In this document: positions 43,241-52,431 of the stretch, one piece after another | How positions within the stretch are numbered: position 1 is the stretch's first letter | Layout of the letters: each line of letters opens with the position of its first letter | Source of the DNA: Agrobacterium fabrum str. C58 | GTDB taxonomy: Bacteria; Pseudomonadota; Alphaproteobacteria; Rhizobiales; Rhizobiaceae | Reading direction: 5' to 3' | DNA length: 64,000 nt | NCBI RefSeq assembly: GCF_000092025.1 | Contig: NC_003063.2 | Coordinates: 620,001 to 684,000, forward strand | Program-made: the position numbers and the translations under genes | Notes under the pieces: model-generated | What the model saw: the letters and a program-made list of their open reading frames with translations, nothing else | What the model was told of the DNA's origin: nothing | The model's database searches: none

Positions 43241-43966
43241 GTGAGTCGGATGGACCAGGATCAGACGACGGCGCGGCCGGCCCGAAAGGGCCTGTTGTCG
43301 CGGCGTGGCCGTCTGCGCCGTTTTATCCGCGGCCTCATCCTGGTTTGCGTCATTGCACTCGGCGCATTTTCCGGCGGTTTTTTGTGGTTTGCCGATTCCG
43401 TTGCCTCCATGCGCCCGCCGGAGGGAGCAAGAGGCGATGCCATCATCGTGCTCACCGGCGGTTATCAGCGCATTGAGCAGGCCGTCGGCCTGCTCAGGGA
43501 CGGCGTGGGCAAGAGGCTTTTGATATCAGGCGTCAACCCGGCCACCACCCGCTCGCAGATCCGCAAGATGACTCAAGGGTCTTCCGACATGTTCACCTGC
43601 TGCGTGGACATGGGCTACAAGGCGATAGACACAATCGGCAACGCCAATGAGGCGGCAAGCTGGATACGTGATCACAACTATTCTTCCATTGTCGTCGTCA
43701 CCAATAATTATCACATGCACCGCAGCCTGCATGAATTGCGCAATGCCAGCCCACAGACGGAATTCATCGCCTATCCCGTCATCAGCGCCGATCTCGTCCG
43801 CACCAACTGGTTCGTGGAGCCGGATGTGGTGCGGACACTGCTTTACGAATATCTGAAGTTCGTGGCGGCAGCCGGACGCGACCTCACCGGCTTCGGCAAG
43901 GGCGACGGTCTGCGCAAGGCCGTCACCGATCACGCCCCGCCGAAAGTTACCGCGGCTTCGTCGTAA
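43241..43966 (+). CDS. DUF218 (YdcF/SanA/ElyC-like) membrane-anchored protein
   Basis: A 241-aa protein with a basic N-terminus, one membrane anchor (GLILVCVIALGAFSGGFLWF, about residues 30-50) and a periplasmic DUF218 domain. The domain motifs are DAIIVLTGGYQRIEQAV near residue 65, KRLLISGV near 90, NANEAASWIRD near 135 and VVTNNYHMHRSLHEL near 150. DUF218 members are implicated in envelope and polysaccharide metabolism, without a settled reaction. Start: GTG with AGGAGGA six bases upstream; an ATG two codons earlier sits too close to that site. It follows ftsX in the same direction. Confidence 0.87.
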   Translation: MSRMDQDQTTARPARKGLLSRRGRLRRFIRGLILVCVIALGAFSGGFLWFADSVASMRPPEGARGDAIIVLTGGYQRIEQAVGLLRDGVGKRLLISGVNPATTRSQIRKMTQGSSDMFTCCVDMGYKAIDTIGNANEAASWIRDHNYSSIVVVTNNYHMHRSLHELRNASPQTEFIAYPVISADLVRTNWFVEPDVVRTLLYEYLKFVAAAGRDLTGFGKGDGLRKAVTDHAPPKVTAASS

Positions 43967-44080
43967 GCGTCCAGAAACACGCTTGCTGCCGCCCCTTGTT
44001 TTCGTGTAGGCGTCTGGCATCGGCATCCGGCACCGAGACGCTTAAAGTTTCGGAACGGCTGCATCCCGGGAAGGCTGTTG

Positions 44081-44878
44081 ATGCTCAAGCTGCGCTCTTT
44101 TCTTTTCAATACGCTGTTTTACCTCAATCTGATCGTTCGCATGATCGTGCTGACGCCGATCTATTTCATTTTGCCCCGTAAGATCGCCTATGAAATCCCG
44201 AAGAACTGGGCCCGGTCCAATCATTGGCTGATGAAGACCATCGTCGGCACCACCTTCGAGATCGAAGGCCTCGAAAACATCCCCGAAACCGGCTGCATCT
44301 TTGCGCCCAAACATCAGTCCTTCTGGGACACCTATGCGCTGCTGCCCAATCTGCCGGACCCCGTCTATATTCTGAAGCGTGAACTCCTGTGGATTCCGCT
44401 GTTCGGCTGGTACGCCATGAAACAGCGCATGATCCCGGTCAACCGCGCCGCGCGTGGCAAGGTCATGCTGAAAGTGATGGAGCGGGCGAAAGAGGAAATG
44501 GCGGCAGGCCGCGAACTCATCATCTATCCCGAAGGCACACGGCGCCCGCCTGGCGCGGAGCCCGAATATCGTTACGGCATCGCAAGGCTTTACCGGGACC
44601 TTCAGGTGCCGGTCATTCCCGTCGCCATGCATCCCGGCCTCTTCTGGCCACGCCGGTCCACCATGCGTTACCCCGGCCATTTCAAGGTGCGTATCCTGCC
44701 GGCCATCGAGCCGGGGCTTGATCCCGACGTGTTTTTCAAGCGTTTGATCGAAGTGACGGAAAAGGCGAGCGACGAACTGCTTCTGGAAACCGCGCGCAAC
44801 AACCCGCATTTGCCGCTGCCACCGACCGCCGTGAAGCGGATTGCCGAACTTCAGGGCAAGGAAACAACGGCCGACTGA
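44081..44878 (+). CDS. plsC: 1-acyl-sn-glycerol-3-phosphate acyltransferase
   Basis: Second acylation in phosphatidic acid synthesis at the inner membrane. The 265-aa protein has an N-terminal hydrophobic region (about 8-32), the catalytic HX4D motif as HQSFWD (His78, Asp83), the second block RMIPVNR and the EGTR phosphate-binding motif at 151-154, followed by VPVIPVAMHPG. Start ATG has GGAAGG upstream; a TTG one codon earlier is less likely. Its last 28 bp overlap the convergent chaC gene. Confidence 0.93.
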   Translation: MLKLRSFLFNTLFYLNLIVRMIVLTPIYFILPRKIAYEIPKNWARSNHWLMKTIVGTTFEIEGLENIPETGCIFAPKHQSFWDTYALLPNLPDPVYILKRELLWIPLFGWYAMKQRMIPVNRAARGKVMLKVMERAKEEMAAGRELIIYPEGTRRPPGAEPEYRYGIARLYRDLQVPVIPVAMHPGLFWPRRSTMRYPGHFKVRILPAIEPGLDPDVFFKRLIEVTEKASDELLLETARNNPHLPLPPTAVKRIAELQGKETTAD

Positions 44879-45402
44879 GCCGAAAGCGTACCAACACTTG
44901 CGGCGATGCTTTCCAGCAGCGAGTCGCGAATGCCCATTTCCTGCAGATGCTGCACGGTGTTGAACAAATAATCCGTGTTCGGCCCGGAGCGACCGGTCGC
45001 GGCCGCGATGATGACAGCTGATTCGGCAACGCCGAGACCGCCGATATATTGCTCATGGGCGGGATCGGCCACATAGGTCACCGCGCTGCCGCGCCGGCCA
45101 TTGGCGAGCGCAATGGAAACCACCCGCTCCTTGTAGACATTCGTCACCAGTTCGCGCTCGCGCAGATAGGCCATGACGGGATCGTGGTCCTTGCCGCGCA
45201 CGCGGAAAGCGACGCCAAGGCAGGAGCCGCCGCGCTCCAGGCCGAGAACGAGGCCGGGTTTCTCCTCCGTGCCTCTATAAAAGTTGGAGCTGATGCAGAG
45301 CGAGCGCCGATAACCGTGCAGCCGGGCCTGCTGCCTCTCCTCGAAAGCGAAGCCGGGGTTCCACATCAACGAACCGTAGCCAAAGACCCAAAAATCGTCC
45401 AT
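44851..45402 (-). CDS. chaC: Glutathione-specific gamma-glutamylcyclotransferase, ChaC family
   Basis: Breaks the gamma-glutamyl bond of glutathione, giving 5-oxoproline and Cys-Gly. The 183-aa protein starts MDDFWVFGYGSLMWNPGF, the family's substrate-cavity motif, and continues RLHGYRRSLCISS and LVLGLERGGSCLGVAFRV; the general-base Glu lies in YLRERELVTNVY (residues 82-84). Start: the ATG directly before the motif was chosen; the frame is open 36 codons further but would run close to the divergent DUF2125 gene. Confidence 0.93.
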   Translation of the reverse strand: MDDFWVFGYGSLMWNPGFAFEERQQARLHGYRRSLCISSNFYRGTEEKPGLVLGLERGGSCLGVAFRVRGKDHDPVMAYLRERELVTNVYKERVVSIALANGRRGSAVTYVADPAHEQYIGGLGVAESAVIIAAATGRSGPNTDYLFNTVQHLQEMGIRDSLLESIAASVGTLSAQSAVVSLP

Positions 45403-45451
45403 ATCCCAAGCCAAATCAAAAATATCTGAAGTCTGTTCATCGGAGATCAAT

Positions 45452-46453
45452 ATGGCAGCGTCAAGCCAATCCGGCACGGCCAAAAAATTCCTCTGGCTCG
45501 CCGTCGCCATCGTGGTGGTTATCGGACTTTACACCGCCGGGTGGTTTTACGCCGCAGAACGGCTGAAACAGACGGTGCTGAACGTCATCTCCCCCTCGCA
45601 GGCCCGCAGCGTCAGCGGCGAATGTGGCGATATCGCCTTCAAGGGTTATCCCTTCCGCATCGGCCTTTTCTGCTCCAAGGTGACGGTGGACGACAGCCAA
45701 AACGGCGTTTCCGCTTCCTTCGGCGAACTTCGCTCGGCGGCGCAGGTCTATAATCCCGGCCACGTCGTCTGGGAACTCGATTCGCCAGCGGAAATCCGAT
45801 CGGCCCACGGCCTGACGATTTCGGCCGCCTGGAAGAACATGCAGTCCAGCATCGTCACCAAGCTGAAGGGCATTGACCGCAGCTCGCTCGTCATCGACGG
45901 GCTGAAGGCGCAGGCGGTTTCTTCCGTCACCGGCCAGACCATCGACTTCGATGCCGTCAAGACGGAAATGCATCTGCGCCAGAACGGCGCCGATCTCGAC
46001 GGCGCTATCACGCTCACCGATTCGGCAACCGTCATCAAGGACTGGCCGCAGGTTCTTCCCCACCTCGACGCCATCTTGGATGTCACGCTCGCGGGCAAAG
46101 CGGGCATGGTGGATGGCAGCGACAAATCCGGCCTTTATGGCACAAGCGGCGAGCTTCGCCGTTTGGTGGCCGATATTGGCGAGGGCCGCACCATGCGCAT
46201 CAGCGGCCCCTTCTCCTTCGATAATGAGGGTTATCTCTCCGGCCAGTTCAAGCTGGAAATCGAAAAGCTCGGCTCCTGGTCGGACAATGCCAAACAGGCG
46301 TTTCCGCAGCTGCAATCCACTATCGATACCGCCCGCAAGCTGCTCGGCGCGCTCGCCGGCGGCGGTGACCGCGCATCCGTCGACCTCGTGGTGGATCGTG
46401 GCCGCGCCACTGTCAGCGGCTTCATCCCGCTCGGCAAGATTCCGCCGATCTGA
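45452..46453 (+). CDS. DUF2125 protein, N-terminally anchored
   Basis: Conserved alphaproteobacterial protein of 333 aa with a single N-terminal membrane anchor (FLWLAVAIVVVIGLYTAGWFY, about 13-33) and a large periplasmic region. The family pattern CGDIAFKGYPFRIGLFCSKVTV near residue 58 contains two Cys that could form a disulfide, and the region is beta-rich throughout. It resembles repeats of lipid-transport AsmA-like proteins only loosely. Function unknown. It is divergent from chaC, with 49 bp between starts. Confidence 0.85.
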   Translation: MAASSQSGTAKKFLWLAVAIVVVIGLYTAGWFYAAERLKQTVLNVISPSQARSVSGECGDIAFKGYPFRIGLFCSKVTVDDSQNGVSASFGELRSAAQVYNPGHVVWELDSPAEIRSAHGLTISAAWKNMQSSIVTKLKGIDRSSLVIDGLKAQAVSSVTGQTIDFDAVKTEMHLRQNGADLDGAITLTDSATVIKDWPQVLPHLDAILDVTLAGKAGMVDGSDKSGLYGTSGELRRLVADIGEGRTMRISGPFSFDNEGYLSGQFKLEIEKLGSWSDNAKQAFPQLQSTIDTARKLLGALAGGGDRASVDLVVDRGRATVSGFIPLGKIPPI

Positions 46454-46470
46454 GGGTTACCCCCTATTCG

Positions 46471-46553
46471 ACGTCATCCTCGGGCTTGTCCCGAGGATCT
46501 GCAACCGATTGTTTGTGTTGATGTGTTTAGATCCTTGGGACAAGCCCAAGGAG
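46471..46553. repeat. Double-hairpin CGTCATCCTCGG repeat, second locus
   Basis: The left half folds CCTCGGG-CTTGT-CCCGAGG and the right half CCTTGGG-ACAAG-CCCAAGG. The C-to-T change in the right arm is matched by G-to-A in its partner. It is related to the copies near 39.0-39.4 kb and fills the gap between the convergent DUF2125 and tyrC genes, where it could end both transcripts. Confidence 0.75.
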
Positions 46554-46624
46554 CAGGGCTTTGACACTTTGCCAGCGGTCTGATGGCCGGATCAAATCCG
46601 GCCAAGACTGTCGCCTGCGGCGAT

Positions 46625-47542
46625 TTACTTCTTCTGATCCAGCGCGTGACGCCCGAAGTCAGGCGTATCGACGTCCTGACCGGCCTCGATGATGGAGCGG
46701 CGGATGGAGCGCGTGCGGGAGAAGAGTTCGAAAAGCTTGTCGCCCTCCCCCCAGCGGATCGCCCTTTGCAGCGAGGCGAGGTCTTCGGAAAACCGCGCCA
46801 GCATCTCAAGGATGGCATCCTTGTTGTGCAGGCAGACGTCGCGCCACATGGTGGGATCTGAAGCAGCCAGACGCGTGAAGTCACGGAAACCGGAAGCGGA
46901 ATATTTGATGACTTCCGATTCGGTCACCGTCTCTAGATCATCCGCGGTGCCGACGATATTGTAGGCGATGATGTGCGGCAGATGCGAAACGATCGCCAGA
47001 ACCTTGTCGTGGTGTTCGGCATCCATTTCATCCACGCGCGACCCAAGCGCCCGCCAGAAATCCTTGAGCCTTTCCAGCGCCGCGGCGTCCGTGCCCGGCA
47101 GCGGCGTGAAGATGCACCAGCGCTCGCGGAAAAGGCCGGCAAAACCGGCATCCGGGCCGGATTTTTCCGTACCTGCCAGCGGATGGCCGGGAATGAAATG
47201 CACGTTTTCAGGCATATGCGGGGCCATCTGCGCGATGACAGAGGCCTTGGTGGAGCCGACATCGGTGACGATGGCACTCGGCTTCAGATATGGCGCAATC
47301 TGTTGCGCTACGCTCTCCGAGGCACCGACCGGCACCGAAACAATGACGAGATCGGCATCCTTCACCGCCTCCGCCGCCGAAACGGTATAATCCGTGCCGA
47401 GCGCCAGTTCTTCCGCCCGTTTCAGCGTATCTTCGCTGCGGGTGGAAATCACGACATGGCGCGCAAGCCCGAGTTCCCTGACATCACGGGCAATCGACGA
47501 GCCGATCAGGCCGATGCCGATCAGCGCGATGCGTTCAAACAT
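46625..47542 (-). CDS. tyrC: Prephenate/arogenate dehydrogenase
   Basis: NAD-dependent oxidative decarboxylation in tyrosine synthesis. The roughly 305-aa protein has the Rossmann start IALIGIGLIGSSIARDVRE at residues 5-23, the TDVGSTKASV motif near 97, and the catalytic His region FIPGHPLAGTEKSGPDAG near 120. These are followed by HDKVLAIVSHLPHIIAYNIV and ASGFRDFTRLAASDPTMW in the helical dimerisation domain. Start: ATG (MFERIAL) chosen; an ATG four codons upstream overlaps the hisC stop as TGATG and is equally possible. It is translated immediately after hisC. Confidence 0.93.
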   Translation of the reverse strand: MFERIALIGIGLIGSSIARDVRELGLARHVVISTRSEDTLKRAEELALGTDYTVSAAEAVKDADLVIVSVPVGASESVAQQIAPYLKPSAIVTDVGSTKASVIAQMAPHMPENVHFIPGHPLAGTEKSGPDAGFAGLFRERWCIFTPLPGTDAAALERLKDFWRALGSRVDEMDAEHHDKVLAIVSHLPHIIAYNIVGTADDLETVTESEVIKYSASGFRDFTRLAASDPTMWRDVCLHNKDAILEMLARFSEDLASLQRAIRWGEGDKLFELFSRTRSIRRSIIEAGQDVDTPDFGRHALDQKK

Positions 47543-47553
47543 GATATCGCCCA

Positions 47554-48660
47554 TCACGCCTGCCCCATGAACTCGGTGAGAGCAGCGATGACGCCGAGAT
47601 TGGCCTCTTCAGAACCGACGGTCATTCTCAATGCATTCGGGAAACCATAACCCCGCACCGCACGCAGAATATAACCACGGCGGCTCAGGAACTCATCCGC
47701 ATCCGTCGCGCGTTTGCCGTCCTGATCCGGGAAATGGATGAGGATGAAGTTGGCAACGGATGGTGTGACGGTGAGGCCGAGACCGGTAAAGGTCGTGACC
47801 AGCTTTTCCATCCACAGGGCATTATGTGCCACAGCCTTTTGAACGAATGCCTGATCGCGGATCGCAGCGGCACCCGCCGCAATGGCCGGCGCGCTCATGT
47901 TGAACGGGCCGCGCACGCGGTTCAGCGCATCGATGATATCCACCGGGGCATACATCCAGCCCACACGCAGTGCCGCCAGACCGTAAACCTTGGAGAAGGT
48001 CCGGGTCATCACCACGTTGCGGTTACCGGAGACCAGTTCCAGTCCGGCTTCGTAATCATTCTTGCGCACATATTCGGCGTAAGCGGCGTCCAGCACCAGC
48101 ACGACATGTTTCGGCAGTCCGGCCTGCAGGCGGCGGATTTCCGCGACGGGAACATAGGTGCCGGTGGGGTTGCCCGGATTGGCGAGAAAAACCATCTTGG
48201 TCTTCGGCGTCACAGCGGCGAGGATCGCATCCACATCGACAACGCAATCCTTTTCCTTCACCGTCACCGGGGTCGCACCCGCACCCATGATCTGGATCTT
48301 GTAGACGAGGAAACCATGTTCGGTGATGATCGCTTCATCACCGGCACCCAGATAGACGTGGCAAAGCAGACCGAGAAGCTCGTCCGAACCGTTGCCGCAC
48401 AGGATGTTTGCGATGTTGAGGCCATGCACGTCGGCAATCGCCTGACGCAATGCGATCGCCTGACCGTCTGGATAGATTTCCAGGTGGCTGGCGGCAGCAC
48501 TGAAAGCCTCTATCGCCTTCGGGCTCGGCCCAAGCGGCGTTTCATTGGAGGAGAGCTTATAGACCTTCGCGACGCCATCCACATGTTCCTTGCCGGGAAC
48601 ATAAGCGGCGATATCCAGAATACCCGGACGCGGAACAGGTTGGTTAAGCTCTGCACTCAT
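47554..48660 (-). CDS. hisC: Histidinol-phosphate aminotransferase
   Basis: PLP enzyme of 368 aa that transaminates histidinol phosphate in histidine synthesis; such enzymes next to tyrC often also serve aromatic amino-acid transamination. Motifs: [15 protein letters not shown] near residue 35, GNGSDELL near 89, [10 protein letters not shown] near 161, and the PLP lysine in [15 protein letters not shown] (Lys224). A Shine-Dalgarno-like AAAGG precedes the ATG. The gene is coupled to tyrC downstream and follows the methyltransferase by about 84 bp in the same direction. Confidence 0.95.
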   Translation of the reverse strand: MSAELNQPVPRPGILDIAAYVPGKEHVDGVAKVYKLSSNETPLGPSPKAIEAFSAAASHLEIYPDGQAIALRQAIADVHGLNIANILCGNGSDELLGLLCHVYLGAGDEAIITEHGFLVYKIQIMGAGATPVTVKEKDCVVDVDAILAAVTPKTKMVFLANPGNPTGTYVPVAEIRRLQAGLPKHVVLVLDAAYAEYVRKNDYEAGLELVSGNRNVVMTRTFSKVYGLAALRVGWMYAPVDIIDALNRVRGPFNMSAPAIAAGAAAIRDQAFVQKAVAHNALWMEKLVTTFTGLGLTVTPSVANFILIHFPDQDGKRATDADEFLSRRGYILRAVRGYGFPNALRMTVGSEEANLGVIAALTEFMGQA

Positions 48661-48744
48661 TTGATCGACCTTTGGAAAAACGCCGGAGAACCCGGCAAAA
48701 GCAATGCCGGAGGCATTAGACCGGAATGGCCGCTTTGTCGAGGG

Positions 48745-49506
48745 TCAGCGCGGCTTTCCCTGCCTTGCCGTCGTGCGGGTGGTGGGCACCCCCTGCGGCG
48801 CGAGCACGGGCACGAAAACGCGGCGCGAAGCACGTTGGGTAACGGGCAATCCCTGATAGAGACGCTTCTGGGCTTCCACCACGATGACACCGGAAAACAG
48901 TGGCCAGAGCCTGCGGCCGGTACGTTCGAGATAACGGCGGAATTTCAGCACCGGCCGGCTTGTGGTGGGTGGAAAGAACAGCGCCTCGGCGCTGGCGCCC
49001 GGCGTGAAATTGGTTTCGCGCAGAAGGGCCGTCAGCTGTCCTCGCGAATAGGGCCGGCCGGAACCGAACGGCGTATGTTCCATGCGCGCCCACACACCGC
49101 GGCGGTTGGGCACCACGATCACCAGACGGCCACCGGGCGCCAGCACCCGCCACAGTTCCTTCAAACTCTCACGCGGATTTTCGGCAAATTCCAGCGCATG
49201 CACCATCAACACCCGGTCTATCGACGAATCGGGCAGCGGCAATTCCTCATCGAACACCAGCGCGGTGGAGGAAAGCTCGCCCGCTGGCCAGTTCACGGCA
49301 CCCTGCCCCGCCGGCATGAAGGCGAAGGTGCGCTCGGTATCGTGGCGGAACCGTTCCAGAAACGGCACGGCATAACCGAGGCCGACTAGCCGTTCTTCCG
49401 GCAAGGGCGGCCAAAGCGTCGAAAGCGCCATGGTGATCGCCTGCTCGGCCGAGCGGCCAAGCGGAGAATGATAGAATTCGCGCAGATCGACGATATCGGT
49501 ATTCAT
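48745..49506 (-). CDS. Class I SAM-dependent methyltransferase
   Basis: A 253-aa methyltransferase of unknown substrate. The nucleotide-binding motif I is degenerate (RLVGLGYAVPFLERF near residue 40), while later motifs are clear: ELPLPDSSIDRVLMVHALEFAENP near 85, and the post-motif strand LWRVLAPGGRLVIVVPNRRG near 115. The C-terminal 60 residues are basic and partly disordered. Start ATG (MNTDIVD) was chosen from a frame open 35 codons further. It lies between the divergent gloB and the downstream hisC-tyrC pair, and is often found in this position in rhizobial genomes. Confidence 0.85.
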   Translation of the reverse strand: MNTDIVDLREFYHSPLGRSAEQAITMALSTLWPPLPEERLVGLGYAVPFLERFRHDTERTFAFMPAGQGAVNWPAGELSSTALVFDEELPLPDSSIDRVLMVHALEFAENPRESLKELWRVLAPGGRLVIVVPNRRGVWARMEHTPFGSGRPYSRGQLTALLRETNFTPGASAEALFFPPTTSRPVLKFRRYLERTGRRLWPLFSGVIVVEAQKRLYQGLPVTQRASRRVFVPVLAPQGVPTTRTTARQGKPR

Positions 49507-49625
49507 GGGCGAGAATGTAGCATCAGGCGGTTGGACTTCAAGGCGTCTGCCCTTACATTGAAAGCCAGTTGGGAAAGTCAGGCAGGCGAATGCGCCGGTT
49601 TTGGCCGGCAAATGGAGAGGATACG

Positions 49626-50396
49626 ATGAAACCTTTGGAAATAGACGTCTTTCTTTGCCGCAGCGACAATTTCGGGGTTTTGTTGCACGATCCCGAAAGC
49701 GGGGCGACGGCCGCCATAGACGCGCCGGAAGAAGGCCCTATCCTGCGCGCCCTTGATGGCCATGGCTGGAAGCTCACACATATCTTCACCACCCACCACC
49801 ATCAGGACCATGTGGAAGCCAATCTGGTGCTGAAGGACAAGTTCCGTTGCGAGGTGCACGGCCCCTACGACGAGGCGATTGCGATACCGGGCCTCGACCG
49901 TTCGCAGGCCGATGGCGACGAATTCGAATTTGCCGGCCGCCGCGTGCAGGTGATTGCCACACCCGGCCATACGGCAGGGCATATCTGTTATTACCTGCCG
50001 GATGACGGGCTGCTGTTTGCCGCCGATACGCTGTTTGCCATGGGCTGCGGTCGGCTGTTCGAACGGCCGGCGGCGGATATGTGGCACTCCTTCCAGAAGC
50101 TGATGGCCCTGCCGGATGACACGCGGGTCTATTTCGGCCACGAATACACGCTTTCGAATGCCCGTTTTGCGCTGACCGTCGATCCAGACAATGCTGTGCT
50201 GCGCGAGCGCGCGGCACGTGTCGAGACCGCGCGGCAGGCCAATGAATTCACCATTCCCACCACCATCGGGCTCGAAAAACAGACCAATCCCTATATGCGG
50301 GTGGCGGATGCCGGTATCCGCAGACATCTCGGCCTTGAAGGCGCTGCCGATGCCGATGTCTTCGCGGAAATCCGCACGCGCAAGGATAATTTCTGA
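49626..50396 (+). CDS. gloB: Hydroxyacylglutathione hydrolase (glyoxalase II)
   Basis: Hydrolyses S-D-lactoylglutathione to lactate and glutathione, the second step of methylglyoxal detoxification. The metallo-beta-lactamase fold is shown by THHHQDH (His57, His59, Asp61, His62), [12 protein letters not shown] near 115, the metal-bridging Asp in [13 protein letters not shown] near 140, and the substrate-binding [12 protein letters not shown] near 175. At 256 aa the length is standard. GGAGAGG precedes the ATG. Its stop overlaps the following cupin gene start. Confidence 0.95.
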
Positions 50397-50836
50397 TGGG
50401 AACGGATATGTCGGCGCAGGCGATCATTCGCGAGCTTGGGCTGGAGCCGCATCCAGAGGGCGGGTTCTACCACCAGACGTTCCGCGACAAGGCCGGCGGC
50501 GAACGTGGGCATTCGACGGCGATTTATTATCTGCTGGAAAAGGGCGTGCGCTCGCACTGGCACCGGGTCACCGATGCGGTGGAGGTCTGGCACTATTATG
50601 CCGGTGCGCCGATCGCGCTGCATCTTTCGCAGGACGGCCGAGAGGTGCAGACCTTTACGCTTGGCCCCGCGATTCTGGAGGGCGAGCGCCCACAGGTGAT
50701 CGTGCCGGCCAATTGCTGGCAATCGGCGGAAAGCCTCGGCGATTTCACGCTCGTCGGCTGCACCGTCTCGCCGGGCTTTGCCTTTTCGAGCTTCGTGATG
50801 GCGGAACCCGGCTGGTCGCCGGGGGATGCGCCCTGA
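50396..50836 (+). CDS. Cupin family DUF985 protein
   Basis: A 146-aa single-domain cupin of the DUF985 type. Typical motifs are EPHPEGGFYHQTFR near residue 18, STAIYYLLEKGVRSHWHRVTDAVEVWHYYAG near 40-70 (possible metal or ligand His and Glu), and IVPANCWQSAE near 100. Some family members are described as epimerase- or lyase-like, but no function can be assigned here. The ATG overlaps the gloB stop (TGATG), with another in-frame ATG four codons later. Confidence 0.88.
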   Translation: MGTDMSAQAIIRELGLEPHPEGGFYHQTFRDKAGGERGHSTAIYYLLEKGVRSHWHRVTDAVEVWHYYAGAPIALHLSQDGREVQTFTLGPAILEGERPQVIVPANCWQSAESLGDFTLVGCTVSPGFAFSSFVMAEPGWSPGDAP

Positions 50837-50871
50837 ACCTCAGAGCCGGTGAAGCGAGCGTGTGCCCCTTG

Positions 50872-50899
50872 TTTCTTCTCCCCAGTCGGGGAGAAGAAA
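50872..50899. terminator. Long perfect hairpin between convergent genes
   Basis: Twelve-base-pair perfect stem (TTTCTTCTCCCC and complement) with an AGTC loop, in the 108-bp gap between the cupin gene and the convergent DUF3108 gene. No U-tract follows on either strand; it may be a shared transcription stop or a dispersed repeat. Confidence 0.5.
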
Positions 50900-50944
50900 T
50901 ATGCTACGCCGCCGGGCGTCACTCACCCAGCAAATAAGCCTTCG

Positions 50945-51718
50945 TCAGCCGCCGTATTTCGTAGCGGTAATGTAAACCTGCCCCACCCGCGTCGGAATGA
51001 TCGCATAAACGGGCGCATAGACGTCCATATTGTTCGACTTGGCGAACCAGATCTCCATCGAGATCGATTTGAGATATTCGATATCCTTTCGTCCCTGCCT
51101 GTAACCCGACTTCGGAACGTAACGCGCCTTGCAGACGATGGCGTCACCACTGAAGCCGTTCGTCTTGAAAGGCTTCGTACCGCTAGGGCTCAGAACGAGG
51201 TCGAGTCGCGACTCACCATCATAAATCGGCAGGCGAGTCGGGCAGATGCGTCCGCCTGCGGGAATGATGAGGCCGGAAATCGGGTCGAGAACCGAGCGCA
51301 GGTCGCGGTCTTTCACATCAACCCAGTTGTCCGGCCGGGCCTTGGGTTCGGGTTTTACCGTCGTCGATGTGACATTGCCGTTGCGATAAACGACATCATA
51401 GGTGCGCACCCGCTTGCCGTCCTTGTAGATCAGCGAGTATTCGTTGGCCTGCAGCCGGTGGCCGCGCTTGGCGCCGGAGACCGTGGTCTTGCCGGAAATG
51501 TCCTTTAGAATGCTGGCAAGGCCGGCGGCGCTGAAGGAGCCGGAGATCGAATAATTCGGTCCGTCCATGCGAGTCGAAAAACTTGCCCGCGCAATCGGCA
51601 AAATGCCGAGATTGATGCTGTATTCGCTTGTGTGGCGTGCTTCGGCGGCGAGCGAGGGGGAAACGCCCGCAAACGCCATAGTAGCGGCCATGAAAATGCT
51701 TTTTCCTCTGGCAATCAT
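50945..51718 (-). CDS. DUF3108 exported protein
   Basis: Exported beta-rich protein of 257 aa with a signal peptide (ARGKSIFMAATMAFAGVSPSLAAEA, cleavage near residue 25). The mature part has the DUF3108 pattern: HTSEYSINLGILPIARASFS at the start, SLIYKDGKRVRTYDVVYRNGN near 95, and RDLRSVLDPISGLIIPAG near 140. The two Cys are near 160 and 196. It is probably periplasmic, with unknown function. It is divergent from rpmB; the 252-bp gap between them contains the rpmB promoter region and no gene I can see. Confidence 0.85.
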   Translation of the reverse strand: MIARGKSIFMAATMAFAGVSPSLAAEARHTSEYSINLGILPIARASFSTRMDGPNYSISGSFSAAGLASILKDISGKTTVSGAKRGHRLQANEYSLIYKDGKRVRTYDVVYRNGNVTSTTVKPEPKARPDNWVDVKDRDLRSVLDPISGLIIPAGGRICPTRLPIYDGESRLDLVLSPSGTKPFKTNGFSGDAIVCKARYVPKSGYRQGRKDIEYLKSISMEIWFAKSNNMDVYAPVYAIIPTRVGQVYITATKYGG

Positions 51719-51970
51719 TTCGATATCACCTTAAAAGAGGCGCGGAAGCGGCCTTATCGGGCGATCATATACGCTGACTTGTGGCAATAAAAAAGCGGAC
51801 GACGGTTGAAAACGCCGGAATTTCCTTTGATTTGATCGCGAGCGGCTTGACTGTTAAGTCCCGTCTGACTATAGAACCGCAACTTTCCAATCATGGCCAG
51901 TTGGATTGCCACCCCGGTTTTGCCGGTGGCGAGCCAGTGGTGAAACAGACGAAACGAAATAGGTGTACCC

Positions 51971-52261
51971 ATGTCCCGTGTATGCGAATTGACCGGCAAG
52001 GGCGTCCAGACGGGCAACAACGTCAGCCACGCCAACAACAAGACCAAGCGCCGGTTCCTTCCGAATCTCTGCCAGGTCACGTTGATCTCCGATGCTCTCG
52101 GCCAGCGTTTCCGCCTGCGTGTTTCCGCAGCCGCTCTGCGCTCCGTTGAACACCGTGGTGGCCTCGATGCCTTCCTTCTGAAGTCCGGCGAAAACGAACT
52201 GAGCATGCGCGCTCGTCTCCTGCGCCGCCAGATCGCCAAGAAGACTGCTGAAGCTGCTTAA
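51971..52261 (+). CDS. rpmB: 50S ribosomal protein L28
   Basis: Large-subunit protein of 96 aa. The N-terminus [29 protein letters not shown] carries the L28 signature, followed by [23 protein letters not shown] and [17 protein letters not shown]. The length fits the alphaproteobacterial form. Unusually for the family it keeps Cys5 and Cys33 but not a full four-Cys zinc site. A terminator follows, so it is probably a single-gene transcript. Confidence 0.97.
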   Translation: MSRVCELTGKGVQTGNNVSHANNKTKRRFLPNLCQVTLISDALGQRFRLRVSAAALRSVEHRGGLDAFLLKSGENELSMRARLLRRQIAKKTAEAA

Positions 52262-52290
52262 TAGCGGCTTTGACATCATCTGATATTCAG

Positions 52291-52328
52291 AAGGCTTGAA
52301 TGGCTTTTCGCCGCTCAAGCCTTTTGTT
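52291..52328 (+). terminator. Terminator after rpmB
   Basis: Nine-base-pair stem (AAGGCTTGA / TCAAGCCTT) with a loop that itself contains ATGGC/GCCGC, followed by TTGTTTG, 29 bases after the rpmB stop. Confidence 0.75.
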
Positions 52329-52389
52329 TGTTTCAGATTTTAATTGCATCGGGTTTTGCGGAAATCGTGTCAGACGTTTCGCTCCGATG

Positions 52390-52431
52390 TTTGGCTCCAA
52401 CTGGTGGCATCACCCAGGATAAAAAAATGCC
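52390..52431 (+). promoter_or_regulatory. preQ1-I-like riboswitch overlapping the start of the queuosine-precursor transporter
   Basis: The leader shows the order expected of a preQ1-I H-type pseudoknot. There is a short stem (TTTGG with CCAGG), a loop ending in CAC before CC, an A-rich linker ATAAAAAA directly after the stem, and a downstream segment ATGCC that can pair with GGCAT inside the loop. The paired ATGCC includes the start codon and the linker follows the AGGA ribosome site, so ligand binding would hide the start. The stem has two G-T pairs and the loop is longer than in the Bacillus example; this is a pattern match by eye, not a model hit. Confidence 0.5.

Noticed and set aside
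47734..49389. 551-codon plus-strand open frame
   Set aside because: Antisense to hisC and the methyltransferase.
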